This document shows, in pieces, positions 44,802 through 57,796 of a stretch of DNA of 64,000 bases; the first letter of the stretch is position 1; each line of letters begins with the position of its first letter. A program made the translations under genes and the position numbers. Source of the stretch: Datisca glomerata (taxonomy: Eukaryota; Streptophyta; Magnoliopsida; Cucurbitales; Datiscaceae); assembly GCA_003255025.1 (NCBI GenBank), contig QANY01013732.1, positions 62,001 through 126,000 on the forward strand, given 5' to 3'. The notes beneath the pieces are model-generated. The model saw only the letters and a program-made list of their open reading frames with translations. It made no database searches and was not told the origin of the DNA.

Positions 44802-45272
44802 AAATGATTTTTTATAAGAACTCTTCATAAAAAAACAATAAAGATAATTATTTATATTTTATTGTATATTTAATTATATTTATATTCTATTGTATAAAGA
44901 TAATGATTTTTTTATAAAAACTCTTAAAGAGAAAAAAAATTAAAAGAAGATTTTTTATATTCTATTGTATTTCGTATCATACATCGTTGTATCGTGTCAT
45001 GTTTGTATCTCGTGTAGGTATTTGTCATTTTATGCTGTTACATATGTCTCTATTTATACATGAATATGATAATTAAATAATAATAAATCTTCTTATATCA
45101 TAGCAAGTTTTAAAGAATTGATAGTCATCTTCAAGTAATATTAAGGAATATTCTTTCTGATGTTCCCTTTCATAACCGCCTAGTTGATCTTACGGTTTTC
45201 GTTCTGTCTTTTCTTCGGTTGAATCTTCGGTCTAGATCTTGTCATGTGTAATGTGAGATTTTGACTGTTCAT
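44802..45272 (+). repeat. Left copy of the outer LTR-like repeat
   Basis: Similar to 61412-61842. It has its own internal duplication of TGATTTTTTATAA and ACTCTT (44806 and 44906). Confidence 0.6.
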
Positions 45273-45799
45273 TGACCCCCATTACACTCAATGGAATTTT
45301 ATTCGTTGAAGTGTAATGATTATCTTTTCTTATTCTAACATTACGTCAGTCCGTTTCTGTTTTCACGCGCTTCTTGAAAACATGAGATGTAGTTTTCCAT
45401 GAAACTTTTTGACTGTTTACTGCCAGCGACAGTTTCTCATTTTTTCTTTTTGCCATTGTGCCTTCCTGTTCCCATGAGTAACATTTTGTAAGTTTGTTGT
45501 CAATGACGATTATTTCTCCTTCATTTGCTGTTACGCCTTCCTGTTCTCGTTTACAAGTATTTCTTGAGAACACAATACCTAGTTTTTCAAGCATCCATTT
45601 GACAGGTCGTTGTCAATCTTCCCGTTGAGGATGTTGCTGCCAACCTTTCTGTTGAAGATGTTGCCATCGATGCGACCATATTCATTTGTATCCTTTTGCT
45701 ATTTTCCTTTCCTCAAGACTTAGCAAATTTCCTCTCTTCTTTTTCTACGTAGCTATTTTTTGTTGTCACTTCTTTCGTACATAAGGACTATTTTTCTTT
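45273..45799. other. Outer element interior, no gene
   Basis: It contains pieces such as TTGCCATTGTGCCTTCCTGTTC and GCTGTTACGCCTTCCTGTTC that recur about 85 bp apart, and CTTTCTGTTGAAGATGTTG repeats. No coding domain. Confidence 0.45.
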
Positions 45800-46490
45800 A
45801 TTAAATTGGGTACGGATTGTAAAGTTTCTTCAACGTCGCTCGCTACGGGCTCATTGATAGATTTTTTTTCTTATTTTCTTCACCACGGGCTCGTTAATAG
45901 AGTTTCTCCCATTTTCTTCACTACGAGCTCATCGAAGAGTTTCTCCATTTCCTCATTTTTATTTTTCCTTCTCTCGTACATTAAGATCTTTGATAAGAAT
46001 TTTGTACAAGAATAATAATATAATAATTTATTAAAATAAGTAAGGAATAAGTGTACCATTTCATAATTCTATCGTAGGGGTTTGAGTTTGATGCCCCATT
46101 TTCATTGGTAGAGTTTCTTCCGTTTTCTTTGCTACGGGCTCATTGAAGAGTTTCTCCCATTTTATTCACTACAGGCTCATTGATAGAATTTCTCTTATTT
46201 CCTTATTTTATATTTCCTTCTCTCGTACATTAAGATATATGACAAGAATGTTGTACAAGAATAATGTAATAATTTATTAAAATGAGCAATGAATAAGTGT
46301 GTCGTTTCATAATTTCATCGCATGGGTTTAAGTTTGATGCCCCGCGTTCATTGGTAGAGTTTTTCACGTTTCCTTTCCTATGGGCTCATTGGGGAGTTTC
46401 TTCCGTTTTCTTGGCAACAGACTCATTAATAGAGTTTCTCCCGTTTTCTTCGCTACGAGCTCATTGATAGAGTTTTTTACGTTTTCTCTT
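45800..46490 (+). repeat. Higher-order tandem repeat (42-bp units in about 245-bp blocks)
   Basis: Sub-units of about 42 bp, GCTACGGGCTCATTGATAGA plus GTTTCTCCCGTTTTCTTC, occur three to four in a row. The group is followed by CCTTCTCTCGTACATTAAGA and ATTTTGTACAAGAATAATA. That whole block repeats at a spacing of about 245 bp (45961 and 46206), with a third partial block after 46350. Confidence 0.75.
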
Positions 46491-46689
46491 TTTTCTTTTT
46501 TCTTCTCTCATTTCATATTTCCCCTTTGTACTTTTGCTTCGATAAAAAGAATCACTCATTTTGTGCAACTTTTCTTCTATTGAACTTCTTTTTTGTTGTA
46601 CGTCATTCTTTCTTCAAAGACTTAACAAAATTTTAAAGATTAAAATATGTTCTTGTACCAACTTCAAGCCTTCAATTTTCCTTTGTAAT

Positions 46690-47014
46690 AGAATCTGCTA
46701 GAGAGAACTTATGATCTGCCCGTTTCTGAGGACTGAGGCCCAAATAAAGAATCATATCCCTGCTTTCATTTTGAGAGAAGCGCTTACGAACTTTCGGCTC
46801 TCAATGACCTAGATTCAAATAAAGAACCATAGCTATGTCTTCATTTTGTTCATTCTGAGAGAATGACTTATGAGTTGCCCGCACCTAAGGACTTAGGCTC
46901 AAATAAAGGATCATGGCCCCGTGTTCATTTTGTTCATTCTGAGAGAATGACATATGAATTGTCCGTTACCAAGGACATGCTCAAATAAAGAACCACAACC
47001 TCATGTTCATTTTG
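46690..47014 (+). repeat. About 80-bp tandem repeat
   Basis: Four imperfect units with GAATTGCCCGC-CC-AAGGACTT, CTCAAATAAAGAACCA and TGTTCATTTTGTTC. The Athila element is inserted into the last unit (left target copy TTCTT at 47015-47019). A related motif, ATGAATTGCCCGCTCCCAAG, forms the array at 59457-59740 on the other side. Confidence 0.7.
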
Positions 47015-47019
47015 TTCTT

Positions 47020-48240
47020 TGATGAGTGCATTTTACACTCATATTTTAGATAATCTTAACTTTAATTATATTGATTTTTTGAGTTATATTATTTGATTTA
47101 TGTTTGTTTACTTTTATTTTGTAGGTAAGATATTCTAGTTCATTTGGATTGATTTAAAAAGATTTGGAAGACAAAAATATCGATAAATCAAAAATAGAGC
47201 AGACTAAGATAGAAGGGCCAGCATTGCGGCGTTGTTTCCTAACGCCACGCGCTCGCAAGCAGTAGGCCAGCGCTGGCTTCCAAGCGCCGCGACACTGAAT
47301 GATAAAAAGATTGTACGATACGCCTGCACCGGGGCAGTGGCTTCCAGCATAGTGACGTTGGAGCGGCATCAAGAGATCCAGAATGCCAACGCCACGACGC
47401 TGGCTTTCAACGCCACAACGCTAGCGTGATAATGATATTTTTTTTATTTCTGATTTTTACTCTAATTTTATCCTCATCAAACCCTAGTGTATGAATAGAA
47501 TATTAGAGGATTTTTAGAGGACTTTTTTTGGACGTAAGAGGCAGAGGAGAAAGCTCTTAGAGAGGAGAATAAGAAGATCGAACCTGAAAATGGATCTCAA
47601 CTTCAAATTGATCCTCAAAATCTAGTTTTTATTTTCTCTTCGCTCTATGTTCATGATTATTAGTAGGATGTTTTCTTATTTTAGTATGTTTTAAATTTCT
47701 TATCTAGGGCTACGACGTAGCCAAACCATGGTTGTTCACATACTTTGATTTTCAATTCAATCGATGTTTATTGAGTATTATTGAGTGCTATAATCCGTTC
47801 TTAATGCTTGTGATCATTTGACCAACTATTGCATGATTTTGAATTTAATTTTGAGACTCAGAAGGGATGATAAAATTTTCTCTTTGTTTATAAGACCATA
47901 AGAATTTCATAAGTTAGAGATAATTATGGATCTAGTGTAGCAATTGTAACTTCTTATGCTTAATGAGTTTCAATTTATTTAATCTTGACAGAGATATGAG
48001 ATTAGTATTTTTGATTCATTGTTATCGATACTTGAGAAATATTGATAATTATATTAGAGAATTTTGTTGTCAATAATTTGATCAACATTGATTGATTTAG
48101 GTTTAGAATTTAGAGCATGTTTGGTTTGGTGAAATCGAAAATCCTAGAACTTTTTACTAATCATATTTGAATTATTTCTCCTTATCAAATATTAATCTTT
48201 TTAGTTCATTTTTTCATTAAAAAATCTCAACTTTTCGTCA
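47020..48240 (+). repeat. 5' LTR of the Athila-like element
   Basis: About 1.22 kb, starting TGATGAGTGC. It holds a GC-rich patch at 47218-47430 with repeats of CGCCACGACGCTGGCTT. Colinear with 58142-59321. Confidence 0.88.
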
Positions 48241-48338
48241 ATCTCTTTTGGAGTTACATATCCTTAATTTTACTACGAGTCTTAATTTTTTATTTACGGT
48301 TGTTTACTATTTGAATTTTCAGGCATTTTCTTAAGTGT

Positions 48339-49870
48339 ATGAGAAAATTTGGAAGCAAACATTTGACTCTTCTAAATTTGGAAATTGAGTGAACTTTTCG
48401 TCGTAATAGAAAAGTGAGGAGAGAAGCTTCTAAGAAACCTCAAGAAATCATGGAAGACACTAGAGAAGATCCTGAAATTGTGAACAACCAAAATAATCGG
48501 GCAATTCAAGATTATACAATGTCAGTAGTCGCCACATTTGTCATTCAACGCCTTGTTATTAACAATGTCAGTTAAGTGCTGCAAGAAAATCAGTTAGGTG
48601 GCATGCCTAATGATGATCCAAATGTTCAGATAGCCACTTTCTTCAAAATTTATGAGACATTCAAGTACAATAATGTCTCAACTGATGCGATTCGGCTGAG
48701 ATTATTCCCATTTTCACTTTAAGATAAGGCTAAGAGTTGGTTGAACTCTTTACCCACTAGATCAATCACCACTTGGAATGGACTTTCTGAGATATTTTTG
48801 ACTAAATTCTTTCCACCAGTTTTAACAGTAAAGATGTGGAACAAGATCACTACTTTTGTCTAATGATATGAAGTCTCTTTCTGAAACTTGAGAGACGTTT
48901 AAAGATATGTTTAGAGGATTCCCACATCATGGACTCCTTGGATGGCTACAAGTCTAAACTTTCTACAATGGTTTGGGAAATTCAACGAGGACACCAGTGG
49001 ATGCAACAGCAGGAGGAACTTTAATGAGAAAAACACATGAGGAGGCTTATGCTTTGCTCGAAGAAATGGCTGCTAATGCCTATCAATGGCCAAGTGAGCG
49101 CAAGGTATCAGGAAAGATTCTTAGAGTTCATGAAATCAATGCTCTTACTGCTTAAGTAGCTACACTGTCCAAGCAATTGAGCGCTTTCACTGCCATTTCT
49201 AATGCTATCCATGCTTCACGAGAAGTTTGTACTTTGTGCAATGGATCTTATCTTAGTACTGAATGTCAAGTCGATAATCCTTTTTCTCCTTCTCAATCCA
49301 AACATGTTAATTTTTTTTAGAATTACAAAAGGCCGAATAACTCATTGTTCAACACTTATAACCAAGGGTGAGGAATCAACTAAACTTCTTTTGGAAGAAT
49401 AGTGAGAATATGATGAATACGCCAGTTGCTAGTCAGCCTCAACATCCTAAATTTTCTTTAAAAGATGCTCTTGCCCAGCCTCACATTATGGGAAGAACAG
49501 ATGTTACACTTTAGAGGCAAGAAACAAGTATTCAGAGTTAGGCTGCATCTATTTATAATTTAGAGCTTCAAATTGGTCAACTATTAGAAATACTCACTCA
49601 AAGATTACAAGGTTCCCTACTGAGCAACACCAAGAGGAATTCAAAATAACAAGTAAACGTCATTACTCTTCGCAATGGGAAGGAGTTAGCAGAACCACAG
49701 AAAGCCACTGTTAAAAATTCTCAGCCAATTGAAGCAGAAGCTGTGACAATGGGTGATGATCTTGCCAAGAGCTTAAAAAAGAAGGAAGACAAGCCAAAGT
49801 CAAATCTCTTTCCTGATAATCCTCCACCATATGTTCCACCTATTCCATACCCTCAGCAGTTCTAAAAGAA
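48339..49870 (+). pseudogene. Athila-like gag, broken
   Basis: An early ATG at 48339 (MRKFGSKHLTLLNLEIE). The capsid domain reads DPNVQIATFFKIYETFKYNN, IRLRLFPFSL, DKAKSWLNSLPTRSITTWN and FLTKFFPP (48610-48830). After a frame change: FPHHGLLGWLQ, GLGNSTRTPVDATAGGTLM and EEAYALLEEMAANAYQWP (48973-49155). A degenerate zinc knuckle, CTLCNG-Y-STEC, lies near 49230. NPPPYVPPIPYPQQF leads to the protease. Several stops. Confidence 0.85.
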
Positions 49871-49899
49871 GAAATTGAACAAATAGTTTTCTATGCTTC

Positions 49900-50760
49900 T
49901 TGATGTGTTTAAGAACTACATATAAACATTTCTTTTGCTGATGCTTTGGAACAAATGCCGAGCTATGTCAAATTCGTGAAGGATATTCTCTCAAATAAGA
50001 GAAAGCTAGTGGAGTACGAGACAATTGCATTTACTGAAGAGTGTAGTGCTATTTTGCAGAATAAATTACCTCTAAAGTTAAATGACCGTAAGAGTTGTAC
50101 TATTCCTTGCACCATTGAGAATTTATATTTTGAAAAGGCTTTATGTGATCTTAAGGCTGGTATCAATTTGGTGTCGTATTCAGTTTATAAGAAGCTAAGT
50201 CTTGGAGAAGTTAAGCGCACGACGGTATCTTTATAGTTAGCTAATTGGTTTATCAAATATCCATTAGAGATTATTTAGGTTATTTTGGTAAATGTGTATA
50301 AATTTATCTTTCTAGCTGATATTGTTGTTCTTGACATAGAGGAAAATCAAAAAATTCTAATTATTCTTGGTAGGCCATTCTTAGCTACGAGAAGAACTCT
50401 CATTGATGTGCAAAAATGAGAACTTATTCTGAGAGTGCAAGATGATCAGGTAATTTTTAATATCTTCAAAAAAATAAAACACTCAAATGATATGAATAGT
50501 AGTTTGGAGGTGGATTGTGTAGAATTGGGAGAAAGTAAACCTAGACACCTACCATCTATTAAAAAATCATCGATGTTAGACCTCCATCTTTGGTACATCT
50601 TTATGGGAGAAGCATCCACTATGCCTGTCATTATCTCTACTTTCTTAAATGGTAAACAAGAAGACAAGTTGTTGAGGGTGTTGAGAGAGCACAAAACAAT
50701 CTTAGGCTGGTCAATTTTAGACACAAAAGGAATTCTAAAGTCAGTGGACAACGGGTAAAG
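49900..50760 (+). pseudogene. Athila-like protease and start of reverse transcriptase
   Basis: 49946-50236 contains MPSYVKFVKDILSNKRKL and the protease centre ALCDLKAGINLVSYSVYKKL, where LGAS is usual, so the active Gly is replaced by Lys. IILGRPFLATRRTLIDV is readable at about 50360-50410 in a shifted form. 50435-50758 has MPVIISTFLNGKQEDKLLRV and REHKTILGWSILDTKGI, the lead-in to reverse transcriptase. It then stops and 3' UTR-type sequence follows, so RT, RNase H and integrase are deleted. Confidence 0.82.
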
Positions 50761-51467
50761 CCTGGATGATCATTATGTCTGGCTGAAGACATTAAAGCAA
50801 ACGCTATCGGGAGGCAACCCGATTTTATTTCTACTATTTCATTTGTTTTGTTTTTTTAAATTATTTTCTCTTGCTTATTTTATTTTTTTCTTCTGGTTTT
50901 TAAATTAAAAAAATATGGACGAATTTAGCTCATGCACCACTTTTCCCTCAATTGGAGACAACATGAACAATGCGGAGAATGACAAGGATGATAACTTATC
51001 ATTATTCAGTGAAGTCCTCTTTACTTACTCTTTTTACATATTTTCTTTTCATTGAGTGCAATGAAAGTTTTTAGTATGGGGATCGTGGCTTCAATTAAAA
51101 TTTCATTTTTTTACGTTTTGTTGTAGACAACACTAAGACCTGTGATGAGATTGGTTTTGAATTATTGATAGCTTTGAAAAAAAATGATGAATTTGTGTAT
51201 TAATGTGTGTTTGAACCAAATATTAATTTATATTTTACTAGAGAATCCTGACACATTGAGTATCTAGCCTTGAGCGTTTGATTATCTTTTTTCTTAGAGA
51301 AAGTTTTTGTGACTTAAGGAATCATTATGATCCCATAAGAACTCTAGAACAAATTTGATTATTGCTCGAGATGAAATTTTAGGCTACACTATACTTAGAA
51401 CATGATTTAGGTCATATTAGGACCGTTTGAACTTTTCAAACCAATCTATGCATAATTGTTTCCCTAA
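50761..51467 (+). other. Athila 3' non-coding region
   Basis: It contains the family-typical CGCTATCGGGAGGCAACCCG at about 50802. The rest is AT-rich without a frame. Confidence 0.6.
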
Positions 51468-52054
51468 TCATCCTTGTTGAGCCTAAATAACTATTTTTTA
51501 TCACACATGACAATTTCCTAAGCTTAAAAAGTTTTTCCTAGCAACCATTTTTACTCATAGTTTTTGGATGTTCTAGGAAAATAGTAGGAGCTATGACAAT
51601 CAAGATGAATTGGAGGGGTTTGATTGATTTATTCAAAAAAAATATTATGAATAAGTTTGATTTCGTAGCCTCTTGAACTTGAGTAACTAAGCTCGAAGGG
51701 GTGTCTCAATACATAATACCCTAAGACCAACTGGTTTGGGAGCTATTAGCTGAAAGCTCGTCAAGGAAAATAGAAGCTTAAGGAAATCAAATTCAAAAAA
51801 TAAAAAGAAGTAGAAGAAGAATGGTTGGGTTTGGTTGATAACTCAAAATGTAGAAAGTGACATGTTTGCGAGTGTGACAAGAGAAGTAGGGTTAAGCTCG
51901 TTGATTCACATAATGCATGTATGACTATGGGTACAAATTGAGCCGAAATAATATCATTTATCCTACAGTACACCCTAGCCATACATTATAAGCTTACGAA
52001 AGTCCTATTAATCCTAAGTGTTGTGGTTTGTCTACGTTAGTGGTGAGTGATATG
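51468..52054 (+). repeat. Athila 3' segment, first copy
   Basis: About 587 bp, nearly the same as 55567-56140 (TCATCCTTGTTGAGCCTAAA, ACTAAGCTCGAAGGGGTGTC, AGTGACATGTTTGCGAGTGT). Both copies end in the AAAAA that served as target for the same copia family. Confidence 0.85.
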
Positions 52055-52059
52055 AAAAA

Positions 52060-52525
52060 TGCTGAGATCGGTAGATTCTAAAATTAACTAAAAAATAAGT
52101 TTGAACCACGAATGGCTTGTGGGCGAAATATAAAAGAAATAATTAACTTATTTATTCGAAATAAATAATTTAAAACAAAAAATGTATGATTATGCACATA
52201 CGATATTATACGAGAAAATAAGGTTAGAAACAATTTTTCATCTATACTTTATATCAGAGAATTTCTGAACTGGCGGATTTCCTTCGAGCGTTCTTTGTGT
52301 TCTTCAAGCTTCGCGATCCGAATCACGCACTTGAACTCCAAGAACGATTTACAAATTTCATCCACCAACAACCACCCGTTAATTTCAGAAATATATCTCA
52401 TGAGAGTTTTATGTAGGAATTTGAGTGTGTGCTCTTAAAATGATTGAAGGAAAAAATCGAATATTTTCCCTTCCATGCTCTCTAAATCGGCGGCAATCAC
52501 TAAGGAGGGGATAAAACTAGTTTTC
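52060..52525 (-). repeat. Partial 3' LTR of the copia fragment
   Basis: Matches the left part of the solo LTR at 56146-57796 (AACTCCAAGAACGATTT, CACCAACAACCAC, GAATTTGAGTGTGTGCT). It has about 190 extra bases (52095-52290) missing from the solo LTR. Confidence 0.8.
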
Positions 52526-53036
52526 TCTCTTAGCAAGTAATCTCCACCACGATCCGATCGTAGTGTTTTTATTTGTTTTTCTAATTGATTTTCAACCAAG
52601 GCCTTATACGCTTTGAACTTTTCAAAAGTTTCAATCTTTTGATATTCAATGGCTCACATACATCACTATGTATGAGTTAGAAACATTGAGTTGTTTTTTC
52701 ACCTTTAGCTGAAAAACTTCTATTAGTCATTTTGCCTTCAATACAGTATTTGCATGTGGGTAGTGATCCCACACTTAAAATTTACAAAGGAACGTCAATC
52801 ACAAGTCTTTTAATCCTATCCAGGCTAATATGCCCAAGACATAAGTGTAACCAATATGTTAAATCGGTTGAGTAATACTTCAACCTTTTCCTATCTCTTT
52901 GTGAATCAACATTCACTTCAGTGTTGCATATCATTAGAACTATTGGTTTTATGTAAAATAGTTCATTTATCAAATGTGCAGTAGTAATTACGTATTCATT
53001 TCTAAAGATACCAATATATTTATCAATGAAATTCAT
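52526..53036 (-). pseudogene. Copia GAG-pre-integrase and integrase start
   Basis: YSTDLTYWLHLCLGHISLDRI holds one of the two zinc His. LPTCKYCIEGKMTNRSF holds both Cys, then IHSDVC, and after a gap FEKFKAYKALVENQLEKQIK and TLRSDRGGDYL. The sequence then joins LTR DNA within the core domain, which removes the rest of the integrase. Confidence 0.82.
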
Positions 53037-53499
53037 ATTGAATCCTTAATCAATTAAACTAGTTACTAAAATAAAGTTTTTCCCAAAAACCTAAGGTATA
53101 ATAAACATCACAAAAAAATAGATAACCGTTATCAAGTTTCAGCTGATACAGCTAATACTAGTGCTCCATTCCCGATACGGACGATGAACTCGACCAAGAT
53201 ATCTGCTAGAGATAATCCAGCCAGTTGCGTATCCAATGGTTATCGGTTCCACAATGATGACACTTGTCTGACAACATGTCCACCTTGCAGTTCCCTTACC
53301 AGTTGCAACTATTGTGTTCTGCTTCTTAGGGTTATTCATGCCTCCTCTCGTGTTTCCTTTTGGTGCAAGAGGTGGAAGGCTTACTCAATAATGTTCGTCT
53401 CTCCAATCTTCCTCTTGCCTTTTAGAAACAAAGTCTCAGCGACTTACTACTCCTTCATAATCTCAGGAAGCGAGTACCTCAATTTATTCATCAAATAAT

Positions 53500-53990
53500 T
53501 AAGTTTGAAGTTCTTGAAGGTATCAGGTAGAGTCTCTAAGATCATATCCACCTGAGTCTCACCAGGAACCTCAGCACACATGATCTCTATCTCATTCAGA
53601 TAACTAATGATCATCATCATATATTCTCTAACAAGAGTTCCAGGTTTTATCTTGCAGTTAATAAGGTTTCGGACAACTGCATGTTTGGCTTACTGACCTT
53701 AATCTCTGAACATTTCGGTTATGTTCAACATCATATCAGCGGTGGTTTCCAAATTATGATGTTGTTGTTGCAACACATTACTAACAGAAGCCAAGATGTA
53801 ATATCTGGCTATCTCATCAAAACATAACCAAGAAGCAAAAACATCATTTTTCCTCTTGACCGATTCACTAAAAGGCTCAAAGAAACATGGGGTAGTGAGC
53901 ACGAACTTTTACTTTTCTATCATCAGTATGATATCAAGATTATGTTTCCAATCACCGTAATTATCATCAGTTAATATTGTTCGTGTTTAA
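53500..53990 (-). pseudogene. Copia gag remnant
   Basis: FASWLCFDEIARYYILASVS, LQQQHHNLETTADMMLNITE and MFRD (53860-53700), followed by further gag-like sequence. Typical of plant copia gag; frames are broken. Confidence 0.7.
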
Positions 53991-55566
53991 GATAGTTGAC
54001 ATTGAGGATATTGACATGATTATCGAAAAGAATAAATAAAGCGATGTAAATAAATGCTTAATCGTTTAGGAAACTATGATGTATGATGCAACTACTTAAA
54101 CATTTAAAAATCCATTAAAAAATATTTCCTCCATGATGTTACGAAAAAAAAATGATAGCTTGTCTCATTGAGGGATGAATTCCAAACTATCTCCTAACGC
54201 ATCAAAATTCTTCTTGTTTGGTTAACGCTCAAATTTCTCCACATCTAACTTAACCATCACCAATGGTTTTGGTCAATGTGATTCAGTCTAATGTTTAAGC
54301 AACACATCGCCTCTTAAAAGTTGTTATGGACTAACAGTCCGTCTATGGAACGACCCTGCCCCACCACTTCCTTTAAAAGTATTAGTTTCTCAAGCAACTC
54401 GGTGACTCAAGGCGACATGACTCCAAAGTTTCTCCCATTGAAGAGAGGACCGCTATGGGCAGTTCTAAACCATTTCTTGTGGCACGGTCAAGTTCACGTT
54501 GGAGACTTTGGGAACGTTTCAACATAAACGACCCTCCCACTTAGTTTTTGAACATTTTTGGATTTTTGATTGTTTTTCAAAACATAACTTTTATTAATGT
54601 GAAAAACATGATGAAGTTTATAAATCCTTTATTTAATTTTAAATCCCAATTTAAAATTATAACCATTATCAATTTCATATTGTAATTAAATTATAACCAT
54701 TATAAATTAATCAACAATGATGCATTTACGTGCTACATGGTAATTGGACATATCCCTAGTTTGATATGGCATGTTATATGATGATGCACGATTAAAATTA
54801 AGTCATACATTTAAAATTAACCTTCCGATTGGCTCATTTTTAATTACAATCCGAAAAAATAATAAATTAATTAATTTATAAACTAATCTTCATGGCATCT
54901 GTAATTTCTTCATTCTTCTTCATGTTGTCCCACTACTTTATAACTCTTTACAAAATTCCATTCTCATTTTAAAATTTAAATTTAAAACTTAAAATTCAAA
55001 ATATAAATTTCAAATTTTAAAAAATTCAAAATTCAAAATTGGATTAAAATCCTTTAATTAACGAAAATTATTTTCCTAATTAAATAATCTCATTGATTAT
55101 CCCATTTTTCTTTTCTTTTTTATAAAATAAAAAGATAACATTGATAATTATCTTTTGCATTCAAAATTTAAAAGATAAAATAGATAATTATATTTGAATT
55201 CAAAATTCAAAAAATATAAAAATAAAATATATGATTATTATTTGAATTTTTAATTATCTTATATTCGTTTCAAATTTAAAATTAAAAATTAAAAATTTTA
55301 AAAGATAAAAAAGTAGGATAAGGGTTATCGCCAACATCACATGATTTTCTATACCCTAATTGTTATCGCCTAGGTTATACAAACCCTAGTAACCATGCAA
55401 GGCACGACAGCGGACAACGGTAGTGATGGCGTCGGAACAGAATCGTCGACTGCCGGAACAAAAACTTCGATGTCAACAGTGATTCTTGCATGACAGTGAT
55501 TCCACTATGAACATTGATGCTGGCATTAATAGTGATTCTAGCATGAACAATATTTATTTTTATTAG
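53991..55566 (-). other. Copia 5' leader-like region without LTR
   Basis: Very AT-rich at 54540-55320. 54180-54540 and 55330-55560 are of mixed composition. Near 55460-55550 there are repeats of CAGTGATTC and ATGAACA. The expected primer site and 5' LTR are missing; at 55566/55567 the sequence switches to the second Athila segment. Confidence 0.5.
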
Positions 55567-56140
55567 TCATCCTTGTTGAGCCTAAATAACCATTTTTGTC
55601 ACCCATGACAATTTCTTAACCATAAAAAGTTTTCCATAGTACCCATTTTTACTCATAATTTTTAAATGTTCTAGGAAAATACTAGGAGCTATGACAACCA
55701 GGATGGATTGGATGGGTTTGATTGATTTATTTAAAAAAATTATGAATAAGTTTGATTTCGTGGCCTCTTAGACTTGAGTAACTAAGCTCGAAGGGCTGTC
55801 TTAATACCTAATATGCTAAGACCCCTTGGTTTGCGAGCTATTAGCTGAAAGCTCATTAAGGAAAAGAGAAACTTAAGGAAATCAAATTCAAAAAAAAAGA
55901 AGAAGAATGGTTGGGTATGGTTGATAATTCAAGATGTATAAAGTGACAAGTTTGCGAGTGTGACAAGAGAAGTTGGGTTAAGCTTGTTGCTTCCCATAAT
56001 GTATGTTTGACTATGTGTACAAATTGAGCCGAAATAATATTATTTATCATGTCGTACACCCTAACCATACATTACAAGCCTAGGAAAGTCATATTGATCT
56101 TAAGTCTTGTGGTATATCTACATTAGTGGAGAGTAACATG
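55567..56140 (+). repeat. Athila 3' segment, second copy
   Basis: Near-copy of 51468-52054, joined on its left to copia leader and on its right to the AAAAA target copy at 56141-56145. Confidence 0.85.
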
Positions 56141-56145
56141 AAAAA

Positions 56146-57796
56146 TGTTGGGATCAGTAGGTTTTAAAATTAACTAAAAAAGTTTCAGAATCTGAATTAC
56201 GCACTTAAACTCCAAGAACGATTTCTAAATTTCTCCCACCAACAACCACGCGTTAATTTAAGAATTATGTCTCACGAGAATTTTATGTAGCAATTTGAGT
56301 GTGTGCTTTCAAAACGATTGAAGGAAAAAATTGAATATTTTTCCTTCAATGCTCTCTACATCGGCGGCAATCCCTAGGGAGGAAAAAATTGATATGAGAT
56401 CTATATCTCTATTTCTCTCTGCAATCAAATTGATATTAGATATTTATTAAATTAAATTTTGAAATTCACAAATATACTCATATATTTTAAATTTCTAAAA
56501 ATTCACCCCCATATATTCAAATTGCTGAAAATCAATATATCTCAATAGTGTTAGAGTTGTATTAAAATTTATCAATCCAATTTATAGATTTAATTGATCA
56601 ATTTAAACTAACTAATTAATTTATTTTAATTTACTAATTAATTTCAATACAAATAATCACATTTAACTAACTAACTGACATCACATCACATATTGGTGTA
56701 GAAAATATGCCTTGGCACCAATACACATTTTGATCCAATTTACTTCGTTTCTCTATTCATGTTCTTATGAACTATTTCTGAGACCAGATAGACCTACATG
56801 AATAAAACTAATGATTCAAATGTCCAGTGATTTTATCTCCATAAATTCTCGACCTATTTAATCCTGACATCGTACGACTTCACTATAAGTTCGATGTCGA
56901 ATCAACTCTCGATTCATACGCGGTACTTTTCTGTTGGTCAAAATAAACCCTTGTTATTTTCGCGGTCCACAAAATACTTTAACATAATATCCATCGTGAA
57001 TATCAGTAACAAGAGCGGAATGTAAGATTTCCATTTTACCCCATTTGTTATTATTTCCTTATCTCGTTTATTTACTGTGAATAAGAAAGACATAATAGTG
57101 AATTGTCTCGTACAATTCAGAAGTTTTAATCAATGATTCAATTCCTTGAATACCTGGTCAGGTTAATTTATTCACACACCCATGAATAATAGTGAATTGT
57201 CTCTTACAATTTATAAGTCTTAATCAATGACTCAATTAATTGAATACCTGATGAGGTTAATTTATTCACACACCCATGAATAAAGTGTAAGGTGATATTG
57301 TTTTTTCCGCAATCCAACCACGAATTTTCATATCTGTGAATCACAAAACTTCAACTTAATTGAATTACAATCCCAACAGCCGAAGTATTGCTCGCCAATT
57401 CGAACTCACTCATTTGACATATCAAATATTACAACTAATTAAGTCAAGCTACGTATCCACCTCATGATTAAGGTAATTACAAAAATCCTTTACGGTGTAA
57501 CAATTACTTTGTAAATGATTTTGGGCTCTAAACTAATTTGTTACTAGTTTATTCAATATGTCCATAATATGTCTTGGTTAATCGTTTGAGTCTCCGAAGA
57601 GTTCGTTTGGAGACACCTCTATCTTCACTCTTCGTTATTTCATGAAAGTTTCAGGACTTGAGTAGTTTATAAACACACTTTAACTTAAAATAAAAGTTTC
57701 AATTTATTCATAAAAATTCAATAATACTAATGTTTGAAAAATCACTAAATACAAATAAATAGTTATTACACACTACTTTATGGACATATTCTAACA
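56146..57796 (-). repeat. Solo LTR of the copia family
   Basis: About 1.65 kb. On the minus strand it starts TGTTAGAATATGTCC and ends GATCCCAACA. It is flanked on both sides by AAAAA (56141-56145 and 57797-57801), a perfect 5-bp target duplication. A block of about 125 bp (ATAATAGTGAATTGTCTC, TGAATACCTG-T-AGGTTAATTT) is tandemly repeated at 57090-57290. Copia internal sequence does not adjoin either side. Confidence 0.85.

Larger units (their letters stand above)
52060..55566 (-). mobile_element. Copia fragment, truncated at both ends
   Basis: On the minus strand: a leader (about 55566-54000, no 5' LTR), gag remnants (53990-53500), a GAG-pre-integrase zinc domain (53036-52650), the start of the integrase core (LRSDRGG near 52560), then a jump into the last 465 bp of the LTR (52060-52525). 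It lacks RT, RNase H and the 5' LTR. The left target copy AAAAA is at 52055-52059. Confidence 0.8.

Noticed and set aside
47154..47429. Short frames on both strands in a GC-rich patch
   Set aside because: The patch is part of the Athila LTR and recurs with different frames in the 3' LTR.
54321..54527. 68-codon plus-strand frame
   Set aside because: It lies antisense in the copia leader with no motif.
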